Counted from the stretch's first letter, positions 8,374 to 17,548 are shown. The stretch: 64,000 nucleotides of DNA from Synechococcus sp. RS9909 (GCF_014279595.1 NZ_CP047943.1:1488001-1552000); one strand, 5' to 3'. A program made the numbers and translations. Notes: generated by a model from the letters alone, not told the origin.

Positions 8374-9357
8374 TCAGCGCAGTGCCAGGGAGCCGTTGCG
8401 GCCATCCAGGAGCGCCATCTCACCCAGTGGTAAGGCTAGGTTCGGCTGGCCGTGACCCACCGGCAGATCCATCACCAGCGGAACTCCCAGATCGCCGAGG
8501 CGCTCCTCGAGGATCGCCGCCATCGAGAAATCGCCGGGCAGGATGTCATCTTCCGCCCAGCTGAAGCGGCCGATGCCGATCCCGGCGACACCCCGCAACA
8601 CCCCGGCGGTGCGCCAGTGCGTCAGCATGCGATCGATCCGATAGGGCGCTTCCCCCACATCCTCGAGCACAAGAATCGCCCCCTCGAGTGACGGCCACCA
8701 CGGCGTGCCGATCAGATGGGTCGCCACCGTGAGGTTGGTCACCACCAGCGGACCGGTGGCTCGACCGGACCGAACCGCCCGGCCCGTGAGTGGCGCCACC
8801 GCGCGGCCACTGAGCAACTCCACCGTTCGCTGCCACTGGGCCTCACTGCCACCGCTGGAGCCATGAATCGCGCCACGGGACCCTGCGGCCCACTGCGCCA
8901 GCAACAGAGAGCTGGTGTCGGAAAAGCCCAGGGTCCAGAGGGAACGACGGGGGAACTGGAAGCCAGCCTCCAGAACCCGAGCACCACCCCAACCGGCACC
9001 CACCACGATCAGGCCATCAAGGCTTGGATCGCGCCACGCCTCCTCCAGCGCTTCACAACGCTGGGCATCCGTGCCGGCGAACCACTGCCATTGACGCCGC
9101 ACCGATGCTGGAATCTCCAGGTGCCATCCCTGCGCCGCGCAGCGGTTCTGCAACGGCGTGAAGTCGGTGTCGGGAGCGATCCAGGTGCCCAGGTTGAGCG
9201 CCCGCAAGCGCGAGCCAGGACGCAACGGTGATGGCGGCGGCAGCGGTGACGGCAAGGAACGACCCCGCAGCCAAGCGGGCAGCGCCGTACCGAGCAGGGC
9301 CCAAGCACTGCTGGTCAGAACGGTGCGACTCAGAAACGTGCGCCGCCGCATCGTCAT
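8374..9357 (-). CDS. LD-carboxypeptidase (peptidase S66), Tat-exported
   Basis: Trims the terminal D-Ala from tetrapeptide peptidoglycan fragments in murein recycling. 327 residues. The catalytic triad can be placed at Ser146 (LGFSDTS), Glu232 (LVLED) and His302 (VGHGQP), the S66 arrangement. The N terminus MTMRRRTFLSR followed by a hydrophobic stretch is a twin-arginine signal, so the enzyme should act outside the cytoplasm, unlike E. coli LdcA which is cytoplasmic. It follows purQ by 19 bases and may be read from the same transcript. Confidence 0.88.
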   Translation of the reverse strand: MTMRRRTFLSRTVLTSSAWALLGTALPAWLRGRSLPSPLPPPSPLRPGSRLRALNLGTWIAPDTDFTPLQNRCAAQGWHLEIPASVRRQWQWFAGTDAQRCEALEEAWRDPSLDGLIVVGAGWGGARVLEAGFQFPRRSLWTLGFSDTSSLLLAQWAAGSRGAIHGSSGGSEAQWQRTVELLSGRAVAPLTGRAVRSGRATGPLVVTNLTVATHLIGTPWWPSLEGAILVLEDVGEAPYRIDRMLTHWRTAGVLRGVAGIGIGRFSWAEDDILPGDFSMAAILEERLGDLGVPLVMDLPVGHGQPNLALPLGEMALLDGRNGSLALR

Positions 9358-9376
9358 CGGTCCAGCCCCCCAGCGG

Positions 9377-10030
9377 TCAGGCGATCAGAGCGCGCAGGAG
9401 GCCCTGACCATCGACTCCGCCGAGCTGAGGATCGCAGGCGCGCTCTGGATGGGGCATCAAGCCGAGCACGTTGCCGCTGGCATTGGTGATCCCGGCGATA
9501 TCCGCGATCGAGCCGTTGGGATTGTTGCAATAGCGCAGGGCGATGGCGTCGTCGTCCTGCAGCTGCTTGAGCGTGTCGTCGCTGCACTGATAGCGCCCCT
9601 CACCATGGGCAATGGGCAGCACCATCTCACTGCCGACGCTCTGATGCCGCAACCAGGGCGTGCGGGAGCTGGCCACAGCCAGGGCAGCGTCTTCACAGAT
9701 GAAATGGAGGTTCTGGTTGCGGGTCAGAGCACCGGGCAGCAAGCCCAGCTCCGTCAGCACCTGAAACCCATTGCAGATGCCCAACACCCGCCCGCCTTTG
9801 GCGGCGAAGTCGACCAGAGCCTGAAGCACGGGAGCAAACCGGGCAATGGCACCGCAACGCAGGTAATCGCCGTAGCTGAATCCGCCCGGCAACACCACCG
9901 CATCCAAGCCGCTCAGGTCCTGGTCCTCATGCCAGAGGAAACGGGTGGGCAGGCCGAGGCAGCCCTCCGTGGCCCAACGCACGTCCCGGTCACAGTTGGA
10001 GCCGGGAAAAATCACCACCCCGATGCTCAT
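9377..10030 (-). CDS. purQ: Phosphoribosylformylglycinamidine synthase, glutaminase subunit
   Basis: Supplies ammonia from glutamine to PurL in step four of purine synthesis. 217 residues, class I amidotransferase: nucleophile Cys86 in GICNGFQVL, with His194 and Glu196 in MPHPER. Its ATG overlaps the purS stop by four bases, so the pair is translationally coupled. The catalytic subunit purL is not in the window. Confidence 0.96.
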   Translation of the reverse strand: MSIGVVIFPGSNCDRDVRWATEGCLGLPTRFLWHEDQDLSGLDAVVLPGGFSYGDYLRCGAIARFAPVLQALVDFAAKGGRVLGICNGFQVLTELGLLPGALTRNQNLHFICEDAALAVASSRTPWLRHQSVGSEMVLPIAHGEGRYQCSDDTLKQLQDDDAIALRYCNNPNGSIADIAGITNASGNVLGLMPHPERACDPQLGGVDGQGLLRALIA

Positions 10031-10281
10031 GACTGCTGCAGCTCCAGGCTCCAGTTTTCGATCACGGGATTGGCCAACAGCCGATCGCTGAGCAGCTCCA
10101 GTCGCCGGCGGGCCTCCTGCTCATCGGGCGCCTCCAGCTCCAGCTCCACCGCTTTGCCGATGCGCAGCCTGCTCACCCCGTCGACGCCGAGGCGGACCGC
10201 GGCGGCACGGGTGGCCTCTCCAGCCGGATCGAGCACGGAGGGACGCAGGTTCACCAAGACGCGGGCTTGAAAACGCGGCAC
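10027..10281 (-). CDS. purS: Phosphoribosylformylglycinamidine synthase, PurS subunit
   Basis: Small structural subunit that joins PurQ and PurL. I start it at GTG 10281 ([13 protein letters not shown]...), giving 84 residues, the family's normal size; the frame stays open to 10347 but the extra 22 residues look unlike PurS. Key pattern: [15 protein letters not shown], then [10 protein letters not shown]. Four-base overlap with purQ. Confidence 0.92.
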   Translation of the reverse strand: MPRFQARVLVNLRPSVLDPAGEATRAAAVRLGVDGVSRLRIGKAVELELEAPDEQEARRRLELLSDRLLANPVIENWSLELQQS

Positions 10282-10397
10282 GGACTCCGGGCAGGGATTG
10301 TTAAATCTTGACAGGCCGGGGCACCGCTGCCGGAACGCTCTGGGCACGGTGAAGGAAGGCCTCCATCAGCGCCTTGGCTCTCGCTCCTGCCCAACGG

Positions 10398-10754
10398 ATG
10401 CCACCCGCCCGCTTGCCTGGAGGGTGCTGGATCGCCCTGGGCACCCTGGGGCTGACACTCGCTGTCGCGCCGACAAGCCACGCCGCCGCCCCCCCGGAAC
10501 TGGTGCTGGAGCTGGAATGCCGCGAGAACGGTGGACACTGGCAGAGCTGCCGGATGGGGGTGGTGAAGCTGGGGGAGGAGTGGTGGCTGGATCTGGCCCA
10601 TCAACGCATTCGCTTCCGCCATGACGGCAGCGGTCGAATGCGCATGAAAGGATCGCGCGATCCGAGCTGGCAGTCGGTGCAGGCCCGCTGGATCGCCGAG
10701 CGCACCCTCTGCTGGGATGGGGTCTGCGCCCGGGGAGACCTGCCCCTGGATTGA
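10398..10754 (+). CDS. Small exported protein, unknown function
   Basis: 118 residues from ATG 10398. Signal peptide: GGCWIALGTLGLTLAVAPTSHAAA, likely cleaved after the Ala-rich stretch near residue 27. Mature part: four cysteines (LECRENGGHWQSCRMG, then TLCWDGVCARGD) that could form two disulfides, and alternating polar/hydrophobic strands. A TTG start at 10374 would add eight residues. It diverges from purS and ends in its own terminator (10771-10800), so it is a single-gene unit. I do not recognise the family. Confidence 0.7.
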   Translation: MPPARLPGGCWIALGTLGLTLAVAPTSHAAAPPELVLELECRENGGHWQSCRMGVVKLGEEWWLDLAHQRIRFRHDGSGRMRMKGSRDPSWQSVQARWIAERTLCWDGVCARGDLPLD

Positions 10755-10770
10755 GGGCGAGGAAGAAGCG

Positions 10771-10800
10771 AAAGCCAAACCGGGAACTGGCTTTTTCTCT
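10771..10800 (+). terminator. Rho-independent terminator
   Basis: AAAGCCA (10771-10777) pairs with TGGCTTT (10788-10794) around a 10-base loop, followed by a short T-rich tail (TT C T C T). It closes the small exported protein gene. Confidence 0.75.
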
Positions 10801-10842
10801 CGTGAGCGTTAAAAACAATCCGTAGTTTCGGCATCCGTTTGC

Positions 10843-11400
10843 GTGCTGCCGATGCCGCTATCCCGGCTCACCACTGCCCTGCTGCTGACCGCCGGGCTGA
10901 GCTCCGGTGTCGCCAAGGCCGACACCAGCCCGGAGCAGTGGCTGGCGCTGCTTCAGGAGCGCCAGGAATCGGTGCTGGTGTTGGAGCGGACCGATCGCTC
11001 CCTCCAACCCACCGGGGATCCGATCTGGGATCTGCGCCTTGAGATCCCCGGCCAACCGCCACGCCATTACCCGGCCCTCAGCGGCCGTGCCAATCGCCAA
11101 CTGGCCAACCGGGACCAGATGGGCAGCCGTGCCCCCCTCCCCCGAGGCCATTACACCCTCGGCGCCGTGGAGCCCCTCGCCGCCGGCGCTTATCCGGAGC
11201 TGGGTCCGATCTGGATCAGCATTGAGCCGACCTTCCCCACCGGTCGGCGCGTGCTCGGCATCCACCAGGATCCCAGCGCCGGCCTGAATGGCAACAGCGG
11301 TACCCTCGGCTGCATCGGCCTCATTCACCGCAAGGACCTGCTGGAACTGTCCACGCTGATTCAACGCAGCGGCACGCGCCAGCTCGTGGTCCGCCACTAG
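10843..11400 (+). CDS. L,D-transpeptidase (YkuD-like) domain protein, exported
   Basis: 185 residues with a Sec signal peptide (LTTALLLTAGLSSGVAKA, cleavage near residue 26). The C-terminal half carries His141 (GIHQDPS) and Cys157 in SGTLGCIGL, spaced 16 residues apart as in the YkuD active site, where the Cys attacks the tetrapeptide donor to form 3-3 cross-links or attach lipoproteins. The usual SHGC(I/V)R is loosened to GTLGCIG, so activity is likely but not certain. It is preceded by a terminator and followed by the symporter gene after 27 bases. Confidence 0.7.
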   Translation: MLPMPLSRLTTALLLTAGLSSGVAKADTSPEQWLALLQERQESVLVLERTDRSLQPTGDPIWDLRLEIPGQPPRHYPALSGRANRQLANRDQMGSRAPLPRGHYTLGAVEPLAAGAYPELGPIWISIEPTFPTGRRVLGIHQDPSAGLNGNSGTLGCIGLIHRKDLLELSTLIQRSGTRQLVVRH

Positions 11401-11427
11401 AGGCCACGCAGCTGAAAGGAGCGACGC

Positions 11428-12828
11428 TTGAGCCCACCCCCAACCCTGCCATCGCTCACAGCGCCCCTTGATGTGGCGGCAGCGCCTGCACCGCTGCGGC
11501 GGCGGGTGCTGCTGGCCTACGGGATCGGCGATGCGGGCACCGGCATGGCCTCGGCCCTCGTGGGGTTTTACCTCTTCGTGTTTTACACGGCCGTTGCCGG
11601 GCTGCCCCCCTGGTTGGCGGGCACGGTGCTGATGGTGGTGCGTCTCTGGGATGTGTTCAGCGATCAGCTGATCGGCTGGCTCGGAGACCGCACCCGCAGC
11701 CGGATGGGACCCCGCATCCCCTGGATGCTGGCCAGCGCCCTGCCCCTGGGGATTTCGATGGCCCTGATGTGGTGGGTTCCACCATTCCCGGATCCCTGGC
11801 GTTTCCTCTGGTTTGTGTTGATCGCCAGCCTGTTCCAGGCCTCCTATTCCGGCGTGAATCTGCCCTATTCAGCCCTGGCCACCGAGCTCAGCACCGACGT
11901 GAATCTGCGCACGCGGCTCAACAGCGCCCGCTTCACCGGTTCCGTGCTGGCCTCCCTGGTGGGGCTGCTTCTGGGCGCCGCCCTGAGCCACAAGGGCGCC
12001 GCGGGCTACTGGAGCATCGGCGTGGCCGCGGGCGCGATTCTGATTGTGGGCAGCCTGCTCAGTGCGTTCGGACTGGCTCCAGCAGCCGCCCGGTGTCAGC
12101 GTCCGAGCCAGGAGCATCGCCGGCTGCTGCCCCAGTTGCGCAGCCTCAGCCACAACGGATTCTTCCTTCGGGTGGTGTCGCTCTACCTCCTGATGTGGGG
12201 CGCTCTGCAGCTGATGCAGCCCGTGGCGATCATCTTTCTCTCCGATGGCCTGCACCTGCCCCACAGCTGGAGCACCTCCCTGCTGATTCCCTTCCAGATC
12301 AGTGCGATGGTGGGGATCTGGATCTGGAATCAGGTGGCAGCGCAGCGCAGTCGCCTGCTGGCACTGCAGATCGGGGGATCCGCCTGGGTGATCCTGTGTC
12401 TGATCACGATGCTGCTGCCCGCCCTGCCACAGGGGCAGACCCCTCTGGGGCCGGCCAATCACACCGACCTGGCCCTCTTGCTGGTCAGTCTGGTGGGGCT
12501 GGGCATCAGTGCCGCCACCGCCTATCTGCTGCCCTGGGCCTTCCTCCCCGATGCGGTGGACGCAGAACCGGAACATCCGGCTGGCCTGATCACGGCCTTC
12601 ATGGTGCAGATTCAGAAACTCGGCAGTGCCCTCTCGGTGTTCGCCCTCGGTCTGCTGTTGAGCTGGAGCGGCTACAACCCCGCCCTCAACGACAACCAAC
12701 CCTCAAGCGCCCTGGTGATGATCCGTTTGTGCATGGGGCTGATTCCCGCGCTGCTGGTGATCGCCAGCCTCTGGGTCATGCGGGACTGGAACCGTTTGTT
12801 GGCGACAAAGCCTGCAGCTGGGCACTGA
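11428..12828 (+). CDS. GPH-family sugar:cation symporter (MFS)
   Basis: 466 residues with about twelve hydrophobic segments. The glycoside-pentoside-hexuronide pattern is clear: LLAYGIGDAGTGM at the start of helix 1, DVFSDQLIGWLGDRTRSRMGP after helix 2 (the loop 2-3 signature), and NLPYSALATELS. Such proteins import glycosides or sugars with Na+ or H+. The substrate is unknown. The start is TTG 11428 with an AAGGAG site 8 bases upstream. The last 53 bases overlap the 3' end of the opposing cobW-like gene. Confidence 0.85.
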   Translation: MSPPPTLPSLTAPLDVAAAPAPLRRRVLLAYGIGDAGTGMASALVGFYLFVFYTAVAGLPPWLAGTVLMVVRLWDVFSDQLIGWLGDRTRSRMGPRIPWMLASALPLGISMALMWWVPPFPDPWRFLWFVLIASLFQASYSGVNLPYSALATELSTDVNLRTRLNSARFTGSVLASLVGLLLGAALSHKGAAGYWSIGVAAGAILIVGSLLSAFGLAPAAARCQRPSQEHRRLLPQLRSLSHNGFFLRVVSLYLLMWGALQLMQPVAIIFLSDGLHLPHSWSTSLLIPFQISAMVGIWIWNQVAAQRSRLLALQIGGSAWVILCLITMLLPALPQGQTPLGPANHTDLALLLVSLVGLGISAATAYLLPWAFLPDAVDAEPEHPAGLITAFMVQIQKLGSALSVFALGLLLSWSGYNPALNDNQPSSALVMIRLCMGLIPALLVIASLWVMRDWNRLLATKPAAGH

Positions 12829-13891
12829 GCTGATCCGCTGCCTCCGGATCGAATCCGATCAGCACCAGATCCACCCCCCCACCGCTGACCGGTCGCCAGG
12901 CCTGGTCGGGGGCGGCTTCAAACCAGCTGTCGAGCCTGGGGCCCACCATTTGCAGCTGGAGCGGCAGGTGTTTGCCTTCCAGCCAGATGCGCCCTTTCAG
13001 GCGAACCACCCGATGCGCCTGCACAAAGGCAGGCAGGCAGTGCTCCAGTTGCTGCCGCGTCAGTGGCACCTCAAGGCGCACACTGCCGCCAACCACCTCC
13101 ACATGGCTGTGATCGTGATGGTCGTGATCGTGATGGCTGTCCTGGTGATGGCTGTCGTGGTGATGGCTGTCGTGGTGATCGCCCGATGGCGTGGGGTCAA
13201 CGGCCGAGGCCGTGTTAAGACCCAGCACGATCCGAGGGTCCACCTGCCCCCGCTCCATCGCCAACAGGCCCGTGCCAGGACGCACCCGCGCTTGCAACTG
13301 GGCCTGGAGTGCGGCGAGAGCTGAGGAATCCAACCGGTCGGCACGACTGATCAGCACCTGATCGGCCGCCTGCAACTGATCCTCAAACAACGCATCGATC
13401 GAGCTGAGGTGATCGAGACTGGGATCCTCCCGGCGCTGCTGCTCCAGGGCTTCCGGATCACCCACCGGACTACCGGCGACCAGGGCCTCCCCATCCACCA
13501 CCGTGACCACACCGTTCACCACCACCCGGGAGCGCACCTCCGGCCAGGCCAGGGCCTGAAGCAGCGGACGGGGAAGCGCCAACCCACTCGTTTCAACGAC
13601 GATCCCGTCAAGGCGGTCAGCGCGTTCCAGCAGGGTGTTCATCGTGGGCAGGAAGTCGTCCTGCACCGTGCAGCAGAGGCATCCGTTGTTCAACTCCACC
13701 AGGCGCCCATCGAGCTCATCCTCCGGGCAGAAGCCGCAACTGCGGATGAGATCCCCATCCAGCCCCACGGTGCCGAATTCATTAACCATCACCGCCAGGC
13801 GCTGACCGCTCTGGGCGAGCAGATGGCGCAGCAGGGTGGTTTTGCCGGCCCCGAGGAAGCCGGTGATCACGGTGACGGGAAGCCTGGCCAT
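12776..13891 (-). CDS. CobW/G3E-family GTPase with His-rich linker
   Basis: Putative metal chaperone GTPase. 371 residues from ATG 13891, whose A is the last base of the upstream stop codon. Walker A is GFLGAGKTT (residues 11-19), followed by NEFGTVGLDGDLI, the metal-binding CLCC (C71, C73, C74) and ETSGL. The guanine-specificity motif, normally NKxD, reads SRAD (182-185). A linker at 238-263 holds 14 His in 26 residues, typical of Zn, Co or Ni binding members. C-terminal CobW domain follows. Which metal or target it serves cannot be read; no cobalamin genes are nearby. Its partner in the operon is the pentapeptide protein. Confidence 0.88.
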   Translation of the reverse strand: MARLPVTVITGFLGAGKTTLLRHLLAQSGQRLAVMVNEFGTVGLDGDLIRSCGFCPEDELDGRLVELNNGCLCCTVQDDFLPTMNTLLERADRLDGIVVETSGLALPRPLLQALAWPEVRSRVVVNGVVTVVDGEALVAGSPVGDPEALEQQRREDPSLDHLSSIDALFEDQLQAADQVLISRADRLDSSALAALQAQLQARVRPGTGLLAMERGQVDPRIVLGLNTASAVDPTPSGDHHDSHHHDSHHQDSHHDHDHHDHSHVEVVGGSVRLEVPLTRQQLEHCLPAFVQAHRVVRLKGRIWLEGKHLPLQLQMVGPRLDSWFEAAPDQAWRPVSGGGVDLVLIGFDPEAADQLSAQLQALSPTNGSSPA

Positions 13892-14427
13892 CAGCGGCAA
13901 CCCAGACTGTCGCGGGTGAGCACACCGGTGCGGCTGTTCTCTCCGGCGGCGCGGGCACAGAGGGCCTTCAGCTGGGGCAGATCGATCACGGCATCCGTGA
14001 AATCTGCACCATCAATCTGGGCATCGCCGAAGCGGCTCTGCATCAGCATGGCGTTGGTGAACACGGCATTGCGCAGATCGGCACCATCAAAACGGCTGGC
14101 GAAGGCCACCACATCCGACAGATCGGCACCCTGGAGATCGGCACCCTGAAGGGACGACGTGTTGATCACGGCCCCGCGAAGATCACTCCCCGACAGATCA
14201 ACCCCCTGCAGATCCGCCTTCAGAAACTCCTTTTCCTTGAGATCCATCCCGTGCATGTCAGGAACGATCTCCTGAACAGCCCGTTGCCCGCGCAATTCGG
14301 GAGCCGTGATCGCCAGGGCCGGTGCAGCGGGGAGCCAGAACCCGATCGCGAGAACGCAAGCCGCCAGGCTGATCGCCAGGGTGGTGAGGCGGCGGGGAAC
14401 ACGCATGCGCGGCAGATCAAGCGTCAT
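13891..14427 (-). CDS. Exported pentapeptide-repeat protein
   Basis: 178 residues. A signal peptide (LTTLAISLAACVLAIGFWLP, cleavage after ALA near residue 39) sends it to the periplasm or thylakoid lumen. The mature part has about ten A(D/N)LXX-type repeats (residues about 70-150: KADLQGVDLSGSDLRGAVI and onward), which form a right-handed quadrilateral beta helix, then a short tail with two cysteines (LKALCARA, SLGCR). It resembles lumenal pentapeptide proteins of cyanobacteria and chloroplasts. It is coupled to the CobW gene by a one-base overlap. A perfect palindrome sits just upstream of the start. Confidence 0.9.
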   Translation of the reverse strand: MTLDLPRMRVPRRLTTLAISLAACVLAIGFWLPAAPALAITAPELRGQRAVQEIVPDMHGMDLKEKEFLKADLQGVDLSGSDLRGAVINTSSLQGADLQGADLSDVVAFASRFDGADLRNAVFTNAMLMQSRFGDAQIDGADFTDAVIDLPQLKALCARAAGENSRTGVLTRDSLGCR

Positions 14428-14432
14428 TCGTT

Positions 14433-14449
14433 CGTCAGGCGACCTGACG
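14433..14449. promoter_or_regulatory. Perfect palindrome between divergent genes
   Basis: CGTCAGG (14433-14439), spacer CGA, CCTGACG (14443-14449). It lies 5 bases from the start of the pentapeptide/cobW operon and about 48 bases from the UPRT-like gene, so it could be an operator for either side. I do not recognise the regulator; it does not look like an NtcA or LexA site. Confidence 0.45.
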
Positions 14450-14496
14450 TAATTTGAAGGGTCACGTTATGGCAGTCCTCCGCCGCCCCACGCGTC

Positions 14497-15129
14497 ATGG
14501 CCAACACTCTGCGGGTGGTGGTTCCCCCCCATCCCCTGATCGCCCACTGGCTGACCGTGCTGAGGCATGGCGACACACCGGCGGCTCTCTATGGCACCGG
14601 CCTGGAGGAGCTGGGCCGCTGGCTCACCTACGAAGCGGTGCGCGACTGGCTGCCCCACCGCGCCGAAACCGTTACCACCCCGGTGGCGACGACGGAGGGC
14701 CGGGTGATTGAAACGGGAGTGCCCCTGTTGGCGATCCCCGTGCTCCCTGGGAGCTTGTCGCTCTGGCAGGGGGCCCGTCAGGTGCTTCCCAATGCGAATC
14801 TCTGCCTCTCGGGTATCCCCGACCAGGTGGAAGCGCAGGCGGGCCTGGTGCTGTTTCTCGATCAAATCGCCGACGGCACCACCCTGCTGGCCCTGTTGGA
14901 GGAGCTCCAGACCCGAGGCGTCGAGGATGCCCGGCGCCTCCGGGTGATCACGGCCGTGGCGGCGAGCCCCGGCCTGAAACGGATCGGCGAGCGCATGCCC
15001 GATCTCACGATTCACACGGCCTGCATCGATGAGGCACTCGACGCTGAGGGACGCATCACTCCGGGCATTGGCGATCCAGTGCAGCGCCAGCAGATTCGAT
15101 CGGCGAGCCACTCGGCCGGAGCGACCTAA
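14497..15129 (+). CDS. Uracil phosphoribosyltransferase homologue, probably catalytically altered
   Basis: 210 residues, full UPRT length and colinear with it: HPLIAHWLTVLR at the N terminus, a LTYEA segment near residue 43, IPVLPGSLSL (residues 80-89) and TACIDEALDAEGRITPGIGD near the C terminus, where UPRT binds uracil. The PRPP loop, normally DPMLATGGS, is DQIADGTTL (122-130), and the RAGLGM motif is PGSLSL, so PRPP binding looks lost. A salvage enzyme role is therefore doubtful; a structural or regulatory role is possible. It diverges from the pentapeptide operon and is followed by a small membrane protein gene. Confidence 0.75.
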   Translation: MANTLRVVVPPHPLIAHWLTVLRHGDTPAALYGTGLEELGRWLTYEAVRDWLPHRAETVTTPVATTEGRVIETGVPLLAIPVLPGSLSLWQGARQVLPNANLCLSGIPDQVEAQAGLVLFLDQIADGTTLLALLEELQTRGVEDARRLRVITAVAASPGLKRIGERMPDLTIHTACIDEALDAEGRITPGIGDPVQRQQIRSASHSAGAT

Positions 15130-15153
15130 TCTGGATGCACTGCGACACACCCC

Positions 15154-15444
15154 ATGGCCCAGCAGCGGGACACGGCCAGTGGCACCTTGATCACCTTGGT
15201 GAGTGGTGCCGTTCTCGGAGCTGCCGGGCTCGCCTGGTGGCTTCTCTCCGAAGCGGACCGACGCCAGCGCCGCCAGCGGCAACGCAACATGCTCTACGCC
15301 TCTCGCCTCCAGGACGGCAGCGAGGCCAGTGATCCCAGCCGGCGGCGCAACAACCAGGCCCAGCTTGAGCAACGGGTGGAGCAACTCAATGCCGCCATCG
15401 CCGACGTGCGCCGTCAGCTCGAGAATCTGGGCGCCAGGGGCTGA
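15154..15444 (+). CDS. Small single-span membrane protein with coiled coil
   Basis: 96 residues: one hydrophobic helix at about 10-31 ([22 protein letters not shown]), a strongly basic patch ([11 protein letters not shown]) that should stay in the cytoplasm, and a C-terminal amphipathic segment ([24 protein letters not shown]) with heptad spacing suited to a coiled coil. It lies 24 bases after the UPRT-like gene and 53 bases before ilvD. Function unknown. Confidence 0.7.
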   Translation: MAQQRDTASGTLITLVSGAVLGAAGLAWWLLSEADRRQRRQRQRNMLYASRLQDGSEASDPSRRRNNQAQLEQRVEQLNAAIADVRRQLENLGARG

Positions 15445-15497
15445 GGCATTTGCTCGGTAGGTTGGGCGAAGTCAAGCCCGTGCTCCGGCTCTCCACA

Positions 15498-17168
15498 ATG
15501 CTCCGCTCCGCCGCGATCACCCAGGGGATTCAGCGCTCTCCGAATCGAGCCATGCTCCGTGCTGTGGGTTTCGGCGACGGCGACTTCAACAAGCCGATCA
15601 TCGGCATCGCCAACGGCTACAGCACCATCACCCCCTGCAATCTGGGGCTCAATGATCTTGCTCGACGCGCCGAGGAAGCCGCCCATCAGGTGGGAGCGAT
15701 GCCCCAGATGTTCGGCACCATCACCGTGAGCGATGGGATTTCGATGGGGACCGAAGGGATGAAATATTCCCTTGTGAGCCGGGAGGTGATTGCCGATTCG
15801 ATCGAAACGGTCGTCAACGGGCAAAGCATGGATGCCCTGCTGGCGATCGGTGGCTGTGACAAGAACATGCCTGGTGCCATGCTGGCGATGGCGAGGATGA
15901 ACGTCCCCTCGATCTTCGTGTATGGCGGCACCATCAAGCCTGGCAAGCTCGGTGCCTGTGACCTCACCGTGGTGAGTGCCTTTGAGGCGGTGGGCCAGTT
16001 CAGTGGCGGCAAGATCGAGGAGCAGGAACTCACGGCGATCGAGAAAAACGCCTGCCCTGGGGCGGGCAGCTGCGGGGGCATGTTTACTGCCAACACCATG
16101 AGTGCCGCCTTCGAGGTGCTGGGGCTGAGCTTGCCCTACAGCTCCACGATGGCGGCCGAAGACCCCGAGAAGGCCGATAGCGCCGCCCGTAGTGCCGAGG
16201 TTTTGGCCGACGCCATCGAGGCCCAGATCCTCCCGCGCGATCTGATGACGCGCGAAGCCTTCGAAAACGCCATCAGTGTGATCATGGCCGTGGGTGGCTC
16301 CACCAACTCCGTGCTGCATCTGCTGGCTGTCGCCCGCACGGCGGGGGTGGCGCTGAGCATTGACGACTTCGAGCGGATCCGGCAGCGCGTGCCGGTGATC
16401 TGTGATCTCAAGCCAAGTGGCCGCTTCGTGACGGTGGATCTGCACCGGGCTGGGGGCATTCCCCAGGTGATGAAACTACTGCTCGATGCAGGGCTCTTGC
16501 ACGGCGACTGCCGCACGATCGAAGGCAAGACCCTTCACGAGGTGCTCGCCGCTGTGCCGTCGGTCCCCCCCGCCGGCCAGGAGGTGATTCGGCCCCTGAG
16601 CCATCCGCTGTATGCCAAGGGGCACCTGGCGATCCTCAAAGGCAACCTGGCCGAGGAAGGCGCGGTGGCCAAGATCAGCGGCGTCAAAAACCCGGTCATC
16701 ACCGGCCCTGCCCGCGTGTTCGAGAGCGAAGAAACCTGCCTGGCCGCCATTCTCGACAAGCAGATCAACCCCGGCGATGTGGTGGTCGTGCGCAATGAGG
16801 GGCCGGTGGGCGGTCCTGGCATGCGGGAGATGCTCAGCCCCACCTCCGCGATCGTGGGCCAGGGGCTGCTCGACAAGGTGGCTCTGATCACCGATGGCCG
16901 CTTCTCAGGCGGTTCCTACGGCCTGGTGATCGGCCACGTGGCTCCGGAGGCCGCCGTGGGGGGCACAATCGGCCTGGTGCAGGAAGGCGACAGCATCACC
17001 GTGGATGCGAATCAGCTGCTGATTCAACTCAACGTGGATGAATCCGAGCTAGCTCAACGTCGCGCCGCCTGGACCCAACCCGAACCCCGGTATCGCACCG
17101 GCATCCTCGGCAAATACGCCCGACAGGTGAGCTCCAGCAGTGTGGGGGCGGTGACCGATCAGCCCTGA
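15498..17168 (+). CDS. ilvD: Dihydroxy-acid dehydratase
   Basis: Fe-S dehydratase that makes 2-keto acids in valine, isoleucine and leucine synthesis. 556 residues, the usual size. Diagnostic segments: [11 protein letters not shown] and [16 protein letters not shown] (iron-sulfur cysteines), and [15 protein letters not shown] near the C terminus. The ATG at 15498 ([19 protein letters not shown]) is the family start; the frame is open to 15450 but that extension is not expected. The last ten bases overlap the opposing hypothetical gene. Confidence 0.97.
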   Translation: MLRSAAITQGIQRSPNRAMLRAVGFGDGDFNKPIIGIANGYSTITPCNLGLNDLARRAEEAAHQVGAMPQMFGTITVSDGISMGTEGMKYSLVSREVIADSIETVVNGQSMDALLAIGGCDKNMPGAMLAMARMNVPSIFVYGGTIKPGKLGACDLTVVSAFEAVGQFSGGKIEEQELTAIEKNACPGAGSCGGMFTANTMSAAFEVLGLSLPYSSTMAAEDPEKADSAARSAEVLADAIEAQILPRDLMTREAFENAISVIMAVGGSTNSVLHLLAVARTAGVALSIDDFERIRQRVPVICDLKPSGRFVTVDLHRAGGIPQVMKLLLDAGLLHGDCRTIEGKTLHEVLAAVPSVPPAGQEVIRPLSHPLYAKGHLAILKGNLAEEGAVAKISGVKNPVITGPARVFESEETCLAAILDKQINPGDVVVVRNEGPVGGPGMREMLSPTSAIVGQGLLDKVALITDGRFSGGSYGLVIGHVAPEAAVGGTIGLVQEGDSITVDANQLLIQLNVDESELAQRRAAWTQPEPRYRTGILGKYARQVSSSSVGAVTDQP

Positions 17169-17548
17169 GACCCAGCCAGCAAGGCCCGCAGTCGCCGCGC
17201 CAATGCTTCCAATGGCGCCCCATCGCGAGGGCGCTCACACCGTTGGCCACTGCTGCCATCCATCCACACCGGATGGGATCCCTGCCAGAGCAGCGGCCTC
17301 CCATCCTGCTGCCACCAACTGAGCATCAGGTGCAGATCAGCGCCACTGCGATAAATCTCCAGCTCCAGATCCAGCTCAGGGCGCCGGTCACCGCCAGGGT
17401 CCCTGCTTTCAATCCGCAGGTGGGCGTCGTCCGCGGTCAGATCCACCGCACCACTGACGTTTGACTCCACGACCACGGGAACCACCGCATGCCGCTGCGG
17501 TTTGAGGCATACATCCGCTGCTGCGGCAATCAGCACCTGCAGATCCAT
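17159..17548 (-). CDS. Hypothetical protein
   Basis: 129 residues, no signal peptide or membrane span. Contains strand-rich pattern ([46 protein letters not shown]) and a C-terminal helix ([13 protein letters not shown]). No family recognised. Its ATG overlaps the last base of the CIA30 gene stop, so it is translationally coupled to it and may act with it. Confidence 0.6.
   Translation of the reverse strand: MDLQVLIAAAADVCLKPQRHAVVPVVVESNVSGAVDLTADDAHLRIESRDPGGDRRPELDLELEIYRSGADLHLMLSWWQQDGRPLLWQGSHPVWMDGSSGQRCERPRDGAPLEALARRLRALLAGSQG

Noticed and set aside
13100-13190. Repetitive stretch that looks like a small CRISPR or satellite
   Set aside because: It is the codon pattern of the His-rich linker of the CobW protein; units are short, imperfect and coding, with no spacers.
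15450-15497. Longer N terminus of ilvD (16 extra codons)
   Set aside because: The TTG start lies just after the small membrane protein gene and the extension lacks similarity to the family; ATG 15498 gives the standard N terminus.
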